The position numbers and the translations under genes are program-made. From Methylobacterium haplocladii (GTDB taxonomy: Bacteria > Pseudomonadota > Alphaproteobacteria > Rhizobiales > Beijerinckiaceae), in the NCBI RefSeq assembly GCF_007992175.1, contig NZ_BJZT01000029.1:1-64000 (forward strand): a stretch of DNA of 64,000 bases, read 5' to 3'. Position 1 is the first letter of the stretch; each line of letters begins with the position of its first letter. This document shows, piece after piece, positions 18,127 through 26,890 of the stretch. The notes under the pieces are model-generated. The model had not been told where the DNA came from, made no database searches, and was given only the letters and a program-made list of their open reading frames with translations.

Positions 18127-19317
18127 TCAGCGGAGGAGCTGGAGAACGCCCTGCTGAGCTTGGTTGGCGAGCGAGAGCGCCGAGATGCCGAGGGACTGAC
18201 GGGTGGTCAGGGCCTGGGAGTTCGCGGCCTCTTCGTTCAGATCCGCGCTGGTCAGGTTGGACGAGCCGGTGTCGAGAACGTTGATGATGTTCTTGGTGAA
18301 GTCCTGACGGTTCTGCACGACCGAGAGGTTCGAGCCGAAGGTCGAGGACTGCGAGCGCAGCGTGGTCGACGCCGTATTGATCGTGTTCAGCGTCGCGGTT
18401 ATGTCGGCGTCGAGCAGGAAGTTGCCGACGTTGGCGTTGGGGCCGGAGTCCTTGGTGGTCGCCTTCAGGCCGAGACCTGTGGAAGTCGCGTCCGCGCCCT
18501 GCACGTCGATGTTCGACGTGTCTTTCTCATTGAACGAGATGTGCAGCTTGTTGGAGGTGGCGCTGTTCGCGATCAGGTTGACGCCGTTGTAGGACGCGTC
18601 CTTCGCGAGCTGGTCGATCTGGGTCAGCAGGCTGTTGTACTGGGCAGCCAGGTTGGCCCTCTCCTTGACACCGCTGACCGTGAGGTCGGCGCTCTGAGCC
18701 ACACCTGCGACGGCGGTGGTGGTGGTGCCGTAGGAGACTGCAGTGCCGGTGCCGGCGGCGAAACCCAGAGCGGTTTGGCTTCCTGCGTCCTTGAACTCGA
18801 TGTCGGCGCTCGCGTTCAACACCAGCTTCTTGCCGGTGGTGTCCTTTGAGAAAGCCGTCGAGCCGACAGCGGTGTTCAACTTGGCGATGGTCGTGTCGAT
18901 CGTGTCCGTGGCGGTCAAGGTGGCCGTCACGGCGCTGCCGTTTACGAAAAGGTTCACCGTGCTAGCGGACGCTGCGAACGCGGTCGAAGCGGTGCCGGAC
19001 GTGGTGATCTGGGTCGAAAGCGCCTGGTTGGCCGTGGACTTGGCCGAGTCGGTGAGCTTCTGGATCGAGGTGAGACCCTGGTTGGCGGCCTGAATGGTCT
19101 GGATGCCGTTCGAGATGCCGTCGAGGAGCGAGCCGAGATCCGAGGAGCGGTTGCTGAGGGCCTGCGAGGTGAAGAAGTTGACCGGGCTGTCGAGAGCCGA
19201 GTTGACCTTCTTGCCCGTGGACAGGCGGCTCTGGGTGGTGGAGGTCAGCGACGACGTGTCCTGCAGGGAGAGCAGGTTCTGACGGGTCGCGGCGGAAAGG
19301 GTCACGCTGGAGGACAT
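18127..19317 (-). CDS. fliC: Flagellin
   Basis: A 396-residue flagellin closely related to its neighbour at 16743-17945. The first hundred and last ninety residues are almost identical between the two, while the central domain (about residues 120-300) has diverged. The N-terminal LSAATRQNLLSLQDTSSL and the C-terminal LSLANQAQQGVLQLLR are the polymerisation ends. Having two filament subunits in tandem is common in alphaproteobacteria, which build complex filaments. The flbT gene is read in the opposite direction just upstream; flaF, often found with these genes, is not visible here. Confidence 0.95.
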   Translation of the reverse strand: MSSSVTLSAATRQNLLSLQDTSSLTSTTQSRLSTGKKVNSALDSPVNFFTSQALSNRSSDLGSLLDGISNGIQTIQAANQGLTSIQKLTDSAKSTANQALSTQITTSGTASTAFAASASTVNLFVNGSAVTATLTATDTIDTTIAKLNTAVGSTAFSKDTTGKKLVLNASADIEFKDAGSQTALGFAAGTGTAVSYGTTTTAVAGVAQSADLTVSGVKERANLAAQYNSLLTQIDQLAKDASYNGVNLIANSATSNKLHISFNEKDTSNIDVQGADATSTGLGLKATTKDSGPNANVGNFLLDADITATLNTINTASTTLRSQSSTFGSNLSVVQNRQDFTKNIINVLDTGSSNLTSADLNEEAANSQALTTRQSLGISALSLANQAQQGVLQLLR

Positions 19318-19508
19318 TGGTTTCGATCTTTCTGATCTGATGCACCCCGTTCTGGAGTGACCCGATCAAGCACCGCCGCACCCTTCCCAAATCTTACTGC
19401 GATCGATCGGAATTGCTCTGGCGCTTGGCTCTCATCGAGCTTGGTTAACCCGATCTTAGGGTGCTCCCGGAAGGGTGGTCGGCGCCCAAGAGCCCGGGAC
19501 TGCGCGCC

Positions 19509-19916
19509 ATGCCCCTGAAGATCGAACTCAAGCCGAACGAGCGGCTGATCATCGGCAATGCCGCGATCCGCAACGGCGATCGCCGGTCGAGCTTCCTGCT
19601 GGAGACGAACACGCGCTTTCTGCGCGAGAGCGACATCATCACCGAGAGCGAGGCCGACACGCCGTGCAAGCAGCTCTACGTGCTGCTTCAGGTGATGTAT
19701 CTCGTGGACAATCCCTTCGAGGCCGAGACCGCCTTCATGGCGCTGGCCAACGAGGTGATGCAGGCCGTGCCGAGCATGGGCCCGCGCATTGCCGCGATCC
19801 ACGACGCCACCAGTGCCAACGAGCGCTACAAGGCACTCAAGCTCGGCCGCGAGCTCATCGCCTACGAGCAGGAGGTTCGCGGTCGCGGACCCGCGACGGA
19901 GCCGCCGGCCGCCTGA
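19509..19916 (+). CDS. flbT: Flagellin translation regulator FlbT
   Basis: A 135-residue FlbT. In Caulobacter and relatives this protein binds the 5' leader of flagellin mRNA and limits its translation until the hook is complete; in some relatives it instead activates. The family pattern is clear: MPLKIELKPNERLIIGNAAI at the start, then NTRFLRESDIITE and the helix-rich C-terminal half with LYVLLQVMYL. The start is the ATG at 19509; the sixteen-residue extension has no homology. It is divergent from the flagellin genes it likely controls, and its stop codon abuts that of the convergent glgX. Confidence 0.9.
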   Translation: MPLKIELKPNERLIIGNAAIRNGDRRSSFLLETNTRFLRESDIITESEADTPCKQLYVLLQVMYLVDNPFEAETAFMALANEVMQAVPSMGPRIAAIHDATSANERYKALKLGRELIAYEQEVRGRGPATEPPAA

Positions 19917-22034
19917 TCACGCCGTGCCGCCGCATTCGTCGGCGGAAGGGACCGGGGGCGCCTTGAGGACGAGGATGTTGCGCGGCGCGATGACGACCGT
20001 TCCGCCCTCCCTCACGGTCGGGACGGTGTTCGGAGGCACCGTTCCGGTTGCCAGCGTGGTGTCGAACACCCGCCGCCAGGGGCCTCCGATGACGGTCGGC
20101 AGGCGAAAGTCGCACGGGGTCTCGGCCGCGTTCATCAGCACGAGCACCCGCTGCGCGCCATCGATGTCGTTGCCGATCTGCATGCCGAAGCATTGCCGGC
20201 CGCCGTCGTTCCAGGCGTCCCCGTCCATCTCGGTGCCGTCCGGCGAGAGCCAGTGCACGTCGCGGAGTTCCGTGCCGTCGACCTTGGCGCCGATCAGGAA
20301 GTGACGGCGGCGCAGCGACGGGCAGCGCCGGCGAAGACTTGAGAGGTTGCCGACGAATATCGCGAGTTCCGGGTCGGGGTCGTGCGCCCAGTCCATCCAG
20401 CTGACCGCGTTGTCCTGGCAATAGGCGTTGTTGTTGCCGGCTTGGCTCCGCCCGCGCTCGTCACCCATCAGCAGCATCGGCACGCCCTGCGCGAGGAACA
20501 CCGTGGCCAGCATGTTGCGGGTCTGGCGGGCGCGCAGGCCCAGAATCGCGGAATCGTCGCTCGGACCCTCGATTCCGTAATTGCAGCTCAGGTTATGCCC
20601 GTGGCCGTCGCGGTTCTCCTCGCCGTTGGCGTGGTTGTGCTTGCTCTCGTAGGCGGATACGTCGGCGAGCGTGTAACCGTCATGCGAGGCGGCGTAGTTG
20701 ATGCTCGCCTGCGGGGCGCGGCCCGACGGCGAGAATATCTCGCGCGAGCCCGAAAGCCCCTGCGTCAGCTTGCCGAGGGTGCCGGAATCGCCGCGCCAGA
20801 AACCGCGCAGTGTGTCGCGAAACTGGTCGTTCCACTCGCTCCAACCATAGGGATAGCCGCCGAGGCGATAGCCGCCGTGGCCGATATCCCAGGGCTCGGC
20901 GATGAGCTTGACCCGGGCGAGCGCCGGGTCCTGCCTCAAGGCCTGGAAGAAGGCGGCCCGGTGCGAGAAATCGTAGGGCGCCCGGCCGAGGCTCGTGGCG
21001 AGATCGAAGCGGAAGCCCGCGACGCCGTAGGACTGCACCCAGTGCCGCAGGCTGTCGAGCACCATCTGCATCACACGCGGATTGGCGACGTCCAGAGTGT
21101 TGCCGCAGCCGGTGCAGTCGACGTCCTCGCGCAGGTTCTCGGGCTTGAGCTTGTAGTAGCTGTGATTGTCGATGCCGCGGAACGAGAGCGTCGGCCCGGT
21201 ACGGTCGCCCTCGGCGGTATGGTTGTAGACGACATCCAGCAGCGTCTCGATCCCGGCGGCGGCGAGTTCGCGGATAGCGAAGCGCAGGCCTCCCGTCCCG
21301 CCCTCGCCGAGATAGCGCGGCTCCGGCGCGAAGTAGTTGTAGGGCTGGTAGCCCCAGAAATTGACGAGGCCCTTCTCGACCAGGAAGCGGTCGTCGGCGA
21401 AGGCCTGGATCGGCAGCAGTTCCAGCGCCGTGACGCCGAGTTTGAGCAGGTGCTCGATGATTGCCGGATGGGCGAGGCCGAGATAGGTGCCGCGTTCGGC
21501 CGCCGTGAGCGCCGGATGCGTCATGGTCAGCGCCTTGACGTGCGCCTCGTAGATCACGGTCTCGGAGAGCGGGCGGTGGGTCTGGGTCGGCGTGAAATCC
21601 GGGATGTCGGTGCGTGTGACGACGCCGCGCGGCATCATGGGCGCACTGTCGCGCCGGTCGATGACGTCTTCGCGCTGAAGTCCGCGACGATAGCCGTAGA
21701 CCGAGTCGTTCCAGCGGATGTGCCCGGCGATCTCGCGGGCATAGGGGTCGATGACGAGCTTGGCCGGATTGAAGCGATGCCCGTGCGCCGGCTCCCAGGG
21801 GCCGTGTACCCGGTATCCGTAATGCTGCCCCGGCAGTACCCCGTGCAGGTAGCCGTGGAAGACGTCGTCGGTCCGGCAGGGTAGCCGGATGACGTGCCGC
21901 TCATGCCGCTCGCCCGGGTCGAACAGGCAGAGATCGACGGCGGTGGCGTGCTGCGAGAACAGGGCGAAGTTGACGCCCCTGCCATCGAAGTGCGCGCCGA
22001 GCGGCGCTGGCACGCCCTCTTCGATGACGATCAT
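19917..22034 (-). CDS. glgX: Glycogen debranching enzyme (isoamylase type)
   Basis: A 705-residue GH13 enzyme that hydrolyses alpha-1,6 branches of glycogen. An N-terminal CBM48-like domain (about residues 10-100) precedes the catalytic barrel. The GH13 motifs are present: DVVYNHTAEGD, then GFRFDLATSLG with the nucleophile Asp, LIAEPWDIG with the acid/base Glu, and NYAASHDGYTL with the third carboxylate. The ATG at 22034 has AGGG upstream. otsA lies upstream on the same strand after an 80-base gap, so glycogen breakdown and trehalose synthesis are grouped, as is common in rhizobiales. Confidence 0.94.
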   Translation of the reverse strand: MIVIEEGVPAPLGAHFDGRGVNFALFSQHATAVDLCLFDPGERHERHVIRLPCRTDDVFHGYLHGVLPGQHYGYRVHGPWEPAHGHRFNPAKLVIDPYAREIAGHIRWNDSVYGYRRGLQREDVIDRRDSAPMMPRGVVTRTDIPDFTPTQTHRPLSETVIYEAHVKALTMTHPALTAAERGTYLGLAHPAIIEHLLKLGVTALELLPIQAFADDRFLVEKGLVNFWGYQPYNYFAPEPRYLGEGGTGGLRFAIRELAAAGIETLLDVVYNHTAEGDRTGPTLSFRGIDNHSYYKLKPENLREDVDCTGCGNTLDVANPRVMQMVLDSLRHWVQSYGVAGFRFDLATSLGRAPYDFSHRAAFFQALRQDPALARVKLIAEPWDIGHGGYRLGGYPYGWSEWNDQFRDTLRGFWRGDSGTLGKLTQGLSGSREIFSPSGRAPQASINYAASHDGYTLADVSAYESKHNHANGEENRDGHGHNLSCNYGIEGPSDDSAILGLRARQTRNMLATVFLAQGVPMLLMGDERGRSQAGNNNAYCQDNAVSWMDWAHDPDPELAIFVGNLSSLRRRCPSLRRRHFLIGAKVDGTELRDVHWLSPDGTEMDGDAWNDGGRQCFGMQIGNDIDGAQRVLVLMNAAETPCDFRLPTVIGGPWRRVFDTTLATGTVPPNTVPTVREGGTVVIAPRNILVLKAPPVPSADECGGTA

Positions 22035-22114
22035 CGCAACCCTAAGCGTCCGCTTTCATACCGAGCCAAGCTTGAGACTTGCCCGATTTTACGCGTCGGC
22101 GAAAGGAGGATGTT

Positions 22115-23536
22115 CTACTCGGCCGCAGCGACGGTGGCCGGCGGGGAGCGATCGAGCGTCCGAAAATTCTCCAGCTCGGTCATGAAGTTGCGCGCCCACC
22201 AGTCGACGTCCTCGCGCTTCATGCGCTCGTTCATCGGCTTCCAGCGGGCAAGCCGCTCCTCGCGCGGCATGTAGAGCGCCTCGCGGATCGCCTCGGCCAT
22301 CTCGAAGCGGTCGTAGGGGTTGACCAGTAGCGCCTCGGGCATCTGCCGGGCGGCGCCGGCGAACTTCGAGAGCACGAGCACGCCGGGATCGTCCTCGCTC
22401 TGCGCGACGACGTATTCCTTGGCGACGAGGTTCATGCCGTCGCGCATCGGCGTGACGAGGCCGACCCTGGCTGCGCGGTACAGGCCCGCGAGGACCGGGC
22501 GCGGATAGGCCTTGGTGACGTACTGGATCGGGGTCCAAGCCGGCTCGCCGAGCATGCCGTTGATGTCGCCGACCTTCTCGTTCACGTCACGCGACAGTTG
22601 TTCGTATTCCGGCACCTCGCTGCGCGATTTCGGCGTGATCTGGATGTAGACCACGTTGCCGCGCTGGTCCGGGTTCGAGGCGAAGAACCGGTCCACCGCC
22701 TCCATGCGCTCGGGCACGCCCTTCGAATAGTCGAGCCGGTCCACGCCGATCAGCAGCTTCCTGGTGCGCAGGCCCGCCATGGTCTCGCGCACGATCTTGT
22801 TGGTGCCAGCCTTGTCGGCTGCCTCCTTGAAGCCCGTGACATCGATGCCAATGGGGAAACTGCGGATGCGGGTGCGGCGTCCGTCGACCATCAGCGAGCC
22901 GCCGCCGAGGGGGATCGCGCGCAGGTCGTCGATGAGGTTGCGAGAGAGGTTCTGCACATCCGGATCGGTTTGCAGGCCGATCAGGTCGTAATCCGCGATG
23001 GCACGCAGCAGATCGCCGCTGGCGGGCAGCGTGTTGAACACATCGGCACCGGGCCAGGGGATGTGATGGAAGTAGCCGATCGGGTTGTCGACGCCCTGCC
23101 CGCGCAACTCGCTCGCGAGCGGGATCAGGTGGTAGTCGTGAACCCAGACTAGATCGTCGGGCTCGAGCAGCTTGGCGAGTGCCCGGGCGAACAGCCGATT
23201 GACGCGCTGGTAGCCCGAATAATCGGAGCGCGAATAGCTTCCGAGGCCCACGCGATAATGCATGATCGGCCAGAGCGCTCGGTTGGCGAAGCCGGCGTAG
23301 TATTCCTTGTAGTCCTGCGGCGAGAGGTCGAGGACGGCATATTGCACCCGACCGCGGTCGATCAGTCTTGGTTCGGGATCCGGGTTTTCCGTGATCTCGC
23401 CGCTCCAGCCGAACCAAAGCCCCTCATAGGCGGAGAACGCCTCGTTGACCGCGACGGCGAGGCCGCCTGCGGATACGAGGCCCTTGCCCTCCGCGGGGAT
23501 CGCGACGCGGTTCGATACGATGACGAGACGTGACAC
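22115..23536 (-). CDS. otsA: Trehalose-6-phosphate synthase
   Basis: A 473-residue GT20 enzyme joining UDP-glucose and glucose-6-phosphate into trehalose-6-phosphate. Recognisable pieces are the N-terminal strand [20 protein letters not shown], the sugar-binding [15 protein letters not shown] near residue 133, the nucleotide-binding [20 protein letters not shown] near residue 268, and the [11 protein letters not shown] segment near residue 370. It starts at a GTG with GGAG upstream. Trehalose protects against osmotic stress and drying, which suits the adjacent run of stress-type membrane proteins. otsB (the phosphatase) is not seen in the window. Confidence 0.95.
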   Translation of the reverse strand: MSRLVIVSNRVAIPAEGKGLVSAGGLAVAVNEAFSAYEGLWFGWSGEITENPDPEPRLIDRGRVQYAVLDLSPQDYKEYYAGFANRALWPIMHYRVGLGSYSRSDYSGYQRVNRLFARALAKLLEPDDLVWVHDYHLIPLASELRGQGVDNPIGYFHHIPWPGADVFNTLPASGDLLRAIADYDLIGLQTDPDVQNLSRNLIDDLRAIPLGGGSLMVDGRRTRIRSFPIGIDVTGFKEAADKAGTNKIVRETMAGLRTRKLLIGVDRLDYSKGVPERMEAVDRFFASNPDQRGNVVYIQITPKSRSEVPEYEQLSRDVNEKVGDINGMLGEPAWTPIQYVTKAYPRPVLAGLYRAARVGLVTPMRDGMNLVAKEYVVAQSEDDPGVLVLSKFAGAARQMPEALLVNPYDRFEMAEAIREALYMPREERLARWKPMNERMKREDVDWWARNFMTELENFRTLDRSPPATVAAAE

Positions 23537-24000
23537 GAAGTCGGACTCCGGTCCTCAACGGCTCGGTCGCGTTGTTCGCGCCCGGCCCGTATTGACGATG
23601 TGAGATGAAAACGCACGGGGGAGGCGCGTGATCCGTCGTGGGACGGACGAGCGCAGTCGAACCTCGCGGTTCAGGATGGCTGCATCAGACGTCCCCCGAT
23701 CCCCATGCCCGTTCGGCACTGCAACCTTACCTGGGAAGGCTCGGTTCCGCCATGCTCGACGAACGATCGTTCACCGATGACGATTGTCGCGGCCAACTTG
23801 AGCATACCAAGCTGAACGGGTGCTGACGGGCCGGGGCTTGCACAGTGGCCGAGTGGCCTGCCGTCCCGATCGTGCCGAGGACGGCGGAACCGGCTGAGCC
23901 CGCCGATGTTACTCAGCCGAAGCGTGCCGCCCTGCCAAGTTCCGATGGCGGGACGGAGCGCGCCCCCTTCCCGATCCGTGTCGTCCGAGGAGTACCGCCC
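23537..24000. other. 464-base divergent promoter region between otsA and the stress-protein genes
   Basis: No gene of its own is supported. It must hold the promoter of leftward otsA and of the rightward cluster beginning at 24001. A candidate general-stress promoter lies at 23886-23910 and is listed separately. The long leftward reading frame through this region is a GC-rich shadow. Confidence 0.45.
23886..23910 (+). promoter_or_regulatory. Candidate EcfG-type general stress promoter
   Basis: GGAAC at 23886-23890 is followed, after 16 bases, by TGTT at 23907-23910. The alphaproteobacterial EcfG sigma factor recognises GGAAC-N16/17-CGTT, so one base of the -10 element differs. It lies about 90 bases before the first stress-type gene. 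This is a pattern match only. Confidence 0.3.
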
Positions 24001-24462
24001 ATGACCGATTCCGCAGCCCACGGTCAGGCGAGCGATCCCGGCGACTTGAAGGACCTCAAGCGGGACGTCGAGGACACGGTGGACGTGGCCGTCGAGCGTG
24101 GCCGCGGTTTCGCTGCCGCGGCTCGCACGCATGCCGTGAACCTCGCCGAGAGCCGCAAGGCAGAGGCCGCGAAATCGGTCTCCGGCCTCGCGCATTCCCT
24201 CCGCGATTCCGGCCGGACGTTCGACGACCGCCCGAACGTCAAGGCGTTCTTCGACAGTGCCGCCGAGGGGCTCGACGATCTGGCCGGCTCGATCGAGACG
24301 CGCTCGTTCAACGAGTTCTATCAGGACGCCGAAGCTTTCGCCCGGCGCTCCCCCGTCGCTGTCGCCGTGGCGACGTTCGCCGCCGGCTTCCTTCTCGCCC
24401 GTTTCGTGAAGTCGTCCGGCGAGCGCCAGATCGACGGCGCGTTCGACCGTGAGCGGGTCTGA
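24001..24462 (+). CDS. Nutrient-stress type membrane-associated helical protein
   Basis: A 153-residue protein of charged amphipathic helices (about residues 15-110) ending in one hydrophobic segment (about 120-138, VAVAVATFAAGFLLARF) before a short polar tail. This layout resembles DUF883/ElaB-like and nutrient-deprivation-induced proteins. The ATG at 24001 has CGAGGAGTACC upstream. It is the first of four consecutive rightward genes of similar character and probably heads an operon, the next gene starting 10 bases after its stop. Its function is not known. Confidence 0.7.
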   Translation: MTDSAAHGQASDPGDLKDLKRDVEDTVDVAVERGRGFAAAARTHAVNLAESRKAEAAKSVSGLAHSLRDSGRTFDDRPNVKAFFDSAAEGLDDLAGSIETRSFNEFYQDAEAFARRSPVAVAVATFAAGFLLARFVKSSGERQIDGAFDRERV

Positions 24463-24472
24463 GGGCGCACAG

Positions 24473-24868
24473 ATGTCGAATCCTCCCCCCGGCAGCATCC
24501 AGGGCCTGATCGGCGACGCCCTCCGCGAGACCGGCGATCTTGCCCGCAAGGAGATTGCGCTGTTTCGCACCGAGATGGTGAGCAACGTCCGCACGTTGTT
24601 CATCGGCCTCGCGATGATGGTGGCGGCTGCGGTGTTCGCAGTGGTATCGCTGCTCGTCCTGATCGGCGCCTTCGTCAAGTTCGTGGCGACGCTCGTCCAT
24701 TCCGACTGGCTGGCGGCCTTGATCGTCGGCGGTGTCCTGCTTCTCGTCGCCGTCATCCTCGGTGTCGTCGGCGCCAGGGCGATGTCGTTGTCCAATCTCG
24801 CGCCGACGCGCACCTCGCGGCAGGTCCGCCAGGACGCGCGCGCCTTGTCCGAGAGGGTTTCGGGATGA
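24473..24868 (+). CDS. Phage holin superfamily III-like (holin-X) membrane protein
   Basis: A 131-residue protein of the Actinobacteriophage holin-X / DUF1469 family, widespread in non-phage chromosomal settings. An N-terminal amphipathic helix (about residues 8-38, LIGDALRETGDLARKEIALF) is followed by two hydrophobic helices (about 42-68 and 78-100). The last 30 residues are polar and basic. The ATG at 24473 has GAGGGC upstream. The stop codon overlaps the start of the next gene, so the two are translationally coupled. Despite the family name there is no lysis gene nearby, so a stress or envelope role is more likely. Confidence 0.75.
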   Translation: MSNPPPGSIQGLIGDALRETGDLARKEIALFRTEMVSNVRTLFIGLAMMVAAAVFAVVSLLVLIGAFVKFVATLVHSDWLAALIVGGVLLLVAVILGVVGARAMSLSNLAPTRTSRQVRQDARALSERVSG

Positions 24869-25242
24869 GTGGTTCGCTGTCCGATCTCGAGAAGGATATC
24901 GAGGCCAGCCGTGCGCGCCTCGACGAAACGATCGACAGGATCCAGAACCGGCTCTCGCCGGTCAATCTGGTGGACGAAATGCTCGGCTCGGCCCGTAGCA
25001 CGCCGCTGAACAGCGTCTATGACGACGCGCTCGCGGTCGTGCGGCGCAATCCGCTGCCGGTTCTTCTGATCGTGGCCGGTGTGGGCATGCTGATGAAGAA
25101 ACTGGCGCAAGGTCCTCGTGTTGCTGCCGTTCGGCCGGTGCCGGTCGAGCCGGCTCCCGGCGTCGGCGTCGAGCGGGCCTACGATCCGGACCAGCCCGGC
25201 GGGCGCCCGACCCGGACGTTGACCGAGGAGGCGACGGCCTGA
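24865..25242 (+). CDS. DUF3618 family protein
   Basis: A 125-residue protein with the typical DUF3618 opening, LSDLEKDIEASRARLDETID (about residues 5-24), which forms a long amphipathic helix. A hydrophobic segment follows near residues 66-84 (NPLPVLLIVAGVGMLMKKL), then a Pro-rich polar tail. Members usually lie next to holin-X genes, as here, where the ATGA overlap with the upstream stop shows coupling. The function is unknown; the family is linked to stress and membrane genes by context only. Confidence 0.8.
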   Translation: MSGSLSDLEKDIEASRARLDETIDRIQNRLSPVNLVDEMLGSARSTPLNSVYDDALAVVRRNPLPVLLIVAGVGMLMKKLAQGPRVAAVRPVPVEPAPGVGVERAYDPDQPGGRPTRTLTEEATA

Positions 25243-25398
25243 GTTCGCTCCGGGCAGGTCCCTCCGGCCAGTTGGCGGATCGAGCCGGCGTCCCCTGCGC
25301 GGAACGAATGCGGTCGCCTCGGCACTGAATGAACGAGACCGAGCTTCCCGGCGCGCCGTGGAAGCGTCGAACACATACAACCAAATCGGAGTGGCGTG

Positions 25399-26118
25399 AT
25401 GAGCGACAATCAGATCCACGGAGACGGCAGCCGGTCGTTGCCAGACGACATCGCGGCCAAAGCCGGACTGCCTCGCCAGGAAGATGTCGCGCATTCGCTG
25501 CACGACTTCGGCGACCGGGCCGAGCGCGAGGCCAAAGAGGCACTCTCAGCGGCCCGCGACGTGCGGGAAGATGCCAAGGGAACGGCCGAGACCGCTGCTC
25601 GCGATGCCGCCAATGCCGCCTCCGACGTCCGGGATCGCGTTTCGGACGCGGCACAGACGGCGCGCGGACGTGTCGAGGACACCGTCGACCGCGTGCGTGA
25701 GCAGGCTGCCGACGCCTATGACGACGTGCGCTCCTGGGCAGCCGACCGCGTCGACGTACATGGCCGCCGCGCTGCCGACCTCGCCGATCGTGGATACATC
25801 CGCCTGCGCGAGAGCCGCAGCGCTACGGAAGCCTTCGTTTCGGACAATCCGCTGCTCGTCGGCGTCGTCGGGCTCGCCGCCGGCCTGTTGCTCGGTGCCC
25901 TGCTGCCGCGCACGCGCCGCGAGGACGAAGCACTCGGCCCCTGGGCCGACGAGGTCCGCGACCAGGGCCTGCGCTACGCGCGCGAGATGACGCATCGCGG
26001 CCGCGAATACGTCGAGGCCGCCCTCGATCCGGACAACCTCGACGCCGCCGTGCGTCGCGCCGATGCGCCGGACGACGAGGGTTACGAGGGACCGGAGCGC
26101 ACCTCCCACCGTCTCTGA
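25399..26118 (+). CDS. LEA/apolipoprotein-like stress protein with membrane helix
   Basis: A 239-residue protein whose first 130 residues are an Ala/Glu/Asp/Arg-rich repetitive helix (for example REAKEALSAARDVREDAKGT), like late-embryogenesis-abundant and apolipoprotein-like proteins. A hydrophobic segment (about residues 150-170) follows, then an acidic tail. Such sequences often protect membranes during drying. The ATG at 25399 is placed seven bases after GGAG. It ends the group of four stress-type genes that sit opposite otsA, separated from the previous gene by about 156 bases, so it may have its own promoter. Confidence 0.7.
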   Translation: MSDNQIHGDGSRSLPDDIAAKAGLPRQEDVAHSLHDFGDRAEREAKEALSAARDVREDAKGTAETAARDAANAASDVRDRVSDAAQTARGRVEDTVDRVREQAADAYDDVRSWAADRVDVHGRRAADLADRGYIRLRESRSATEAFVSDNPLLVGVVGLAAGLLLGALLPRTRREDEALGPWADEVRDQGLRYAREMTHRGREYVEAALDPDNLDAAVRRADAPDDEGYEGPERTSHRL

Positions 26119-26164
26119 ACGGGCGGCTTTACCAGCGGTGGCCGGCGCGGTTACGGGTGGTGCG

Positions 26165-26890
26165 ATGACCCGTCGGCCTCCTCGCCTCCTGCCCTGCGGC
26201 GACACCGCCTTCACCATCGAGTTCGGCGACGCCATCGATGCCGACCTCAACGCTGCCGTCCTCGCCCTCGACGCCGTGCTCGCCGAGGCCGCGCTGCCGG
26301 GTGTCGTCGAGACCGTACCGACCTACCGCTCGCTAACCGTGCATTGCGACCCCGTCGCGGTCGATCCGGCCGAACTCGGCCAAGAGATTCTCGCGCTCGC
26401 CCGGTCCGACCTGACGCCGCCGCACGCCGGCCGGATCTGGCGCATTCCGGTCGTCTATGGCGGCGAATTCGGCGCCGATCTCGACGCCGTCGCCGAGCAT
26501 CATGGCCTGTCCTCCGGTGACGTGATCGCGCGTCACGCCGAGCCGGACTACCGTGTCGCGATGCTCGGCTTCCTGCCCGGCTATGCCTATCTCAGCGGTC
26601 TCGATCCGACGCTCGCCCTGTCGCGTCGTCCCAGCCCGCGCCCGATCACGCCGGCCGGGACCATTTCAATCGGCGGCGCGCAGGCTCTCGTGGCGAGCAT
26701 TGCAGCGCCGAGCGGCTGGCACCTCCTGGGCCGCACGCCGGTGCGCAGCTTCATGCCTGGGCGCGACCCGATTTTCTTGCTGGCGCCCGGCGATCGGGTG
26801 CGGTTCGAGCCCGTCGACCCCGGCCGCTGGACTGTCCTCGACGAAGCCGCCGCCGCCGGAGAACTCGTGGCCGAGCGGCTGGATGGATGA
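26165..26890 (+). CDS. pxpB: 5-oxoprolinase subunit PxpB (KipI-like)
   Basis: A 241-residue protein of the KipI/PxpB family. PxpA, PxpB and PxpC together form a bacterial ATP-dependent 5-oxoprolinase that opens pyroglutamate to glutamate. The family core is seen at LPCGDTAFTIEFGD (N-terminal domain) and in the C-terminal cyclophilin-like domain at LGFLPGYAYLSGLD, SIGGAQALVASIAAPSGWHLLGRTP. The start ATG at 26165 removes 34 residues of unrelated lead-in. Its stop overlaps the start of pxpC by four bases, so the pair is coupled. Confidence 0.9.
   Translation: MTRRPPRLLPCGDTAFTIEFGDAIDADLNAAVLALDAVLAEAALPGVVETVPTYRSLTVHCDPVAVDPAELGQEILALARSDLTPPHAGRIWRIPVVYGGEFGADLDAVAEHHGLSSGDVIARHAEPDYRVAMLGFLPGYAYLSGLDPTLALSRRPSPRPITPAGTISIGGAQALVASIAAPSGWHLLGRTPVRSFMPGRDPIFLLAPGDRVRFEPVDPGRWTVLDEAAAAGELVAERLDG

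Noticed and set aside
24473-24868. Prophage lysis gene suggested by holin-like family name
   Set aside because: No endolysin, spanin or other phage gene nearby. Holin-X proteins are common in non-phage stress loci.
23671-25503. 610-codon leftward frame across the stress-protein cluster
   Set aside because: The rightward genes have good binding sites, ATGA coupling and membrane patterns; this frame has none.
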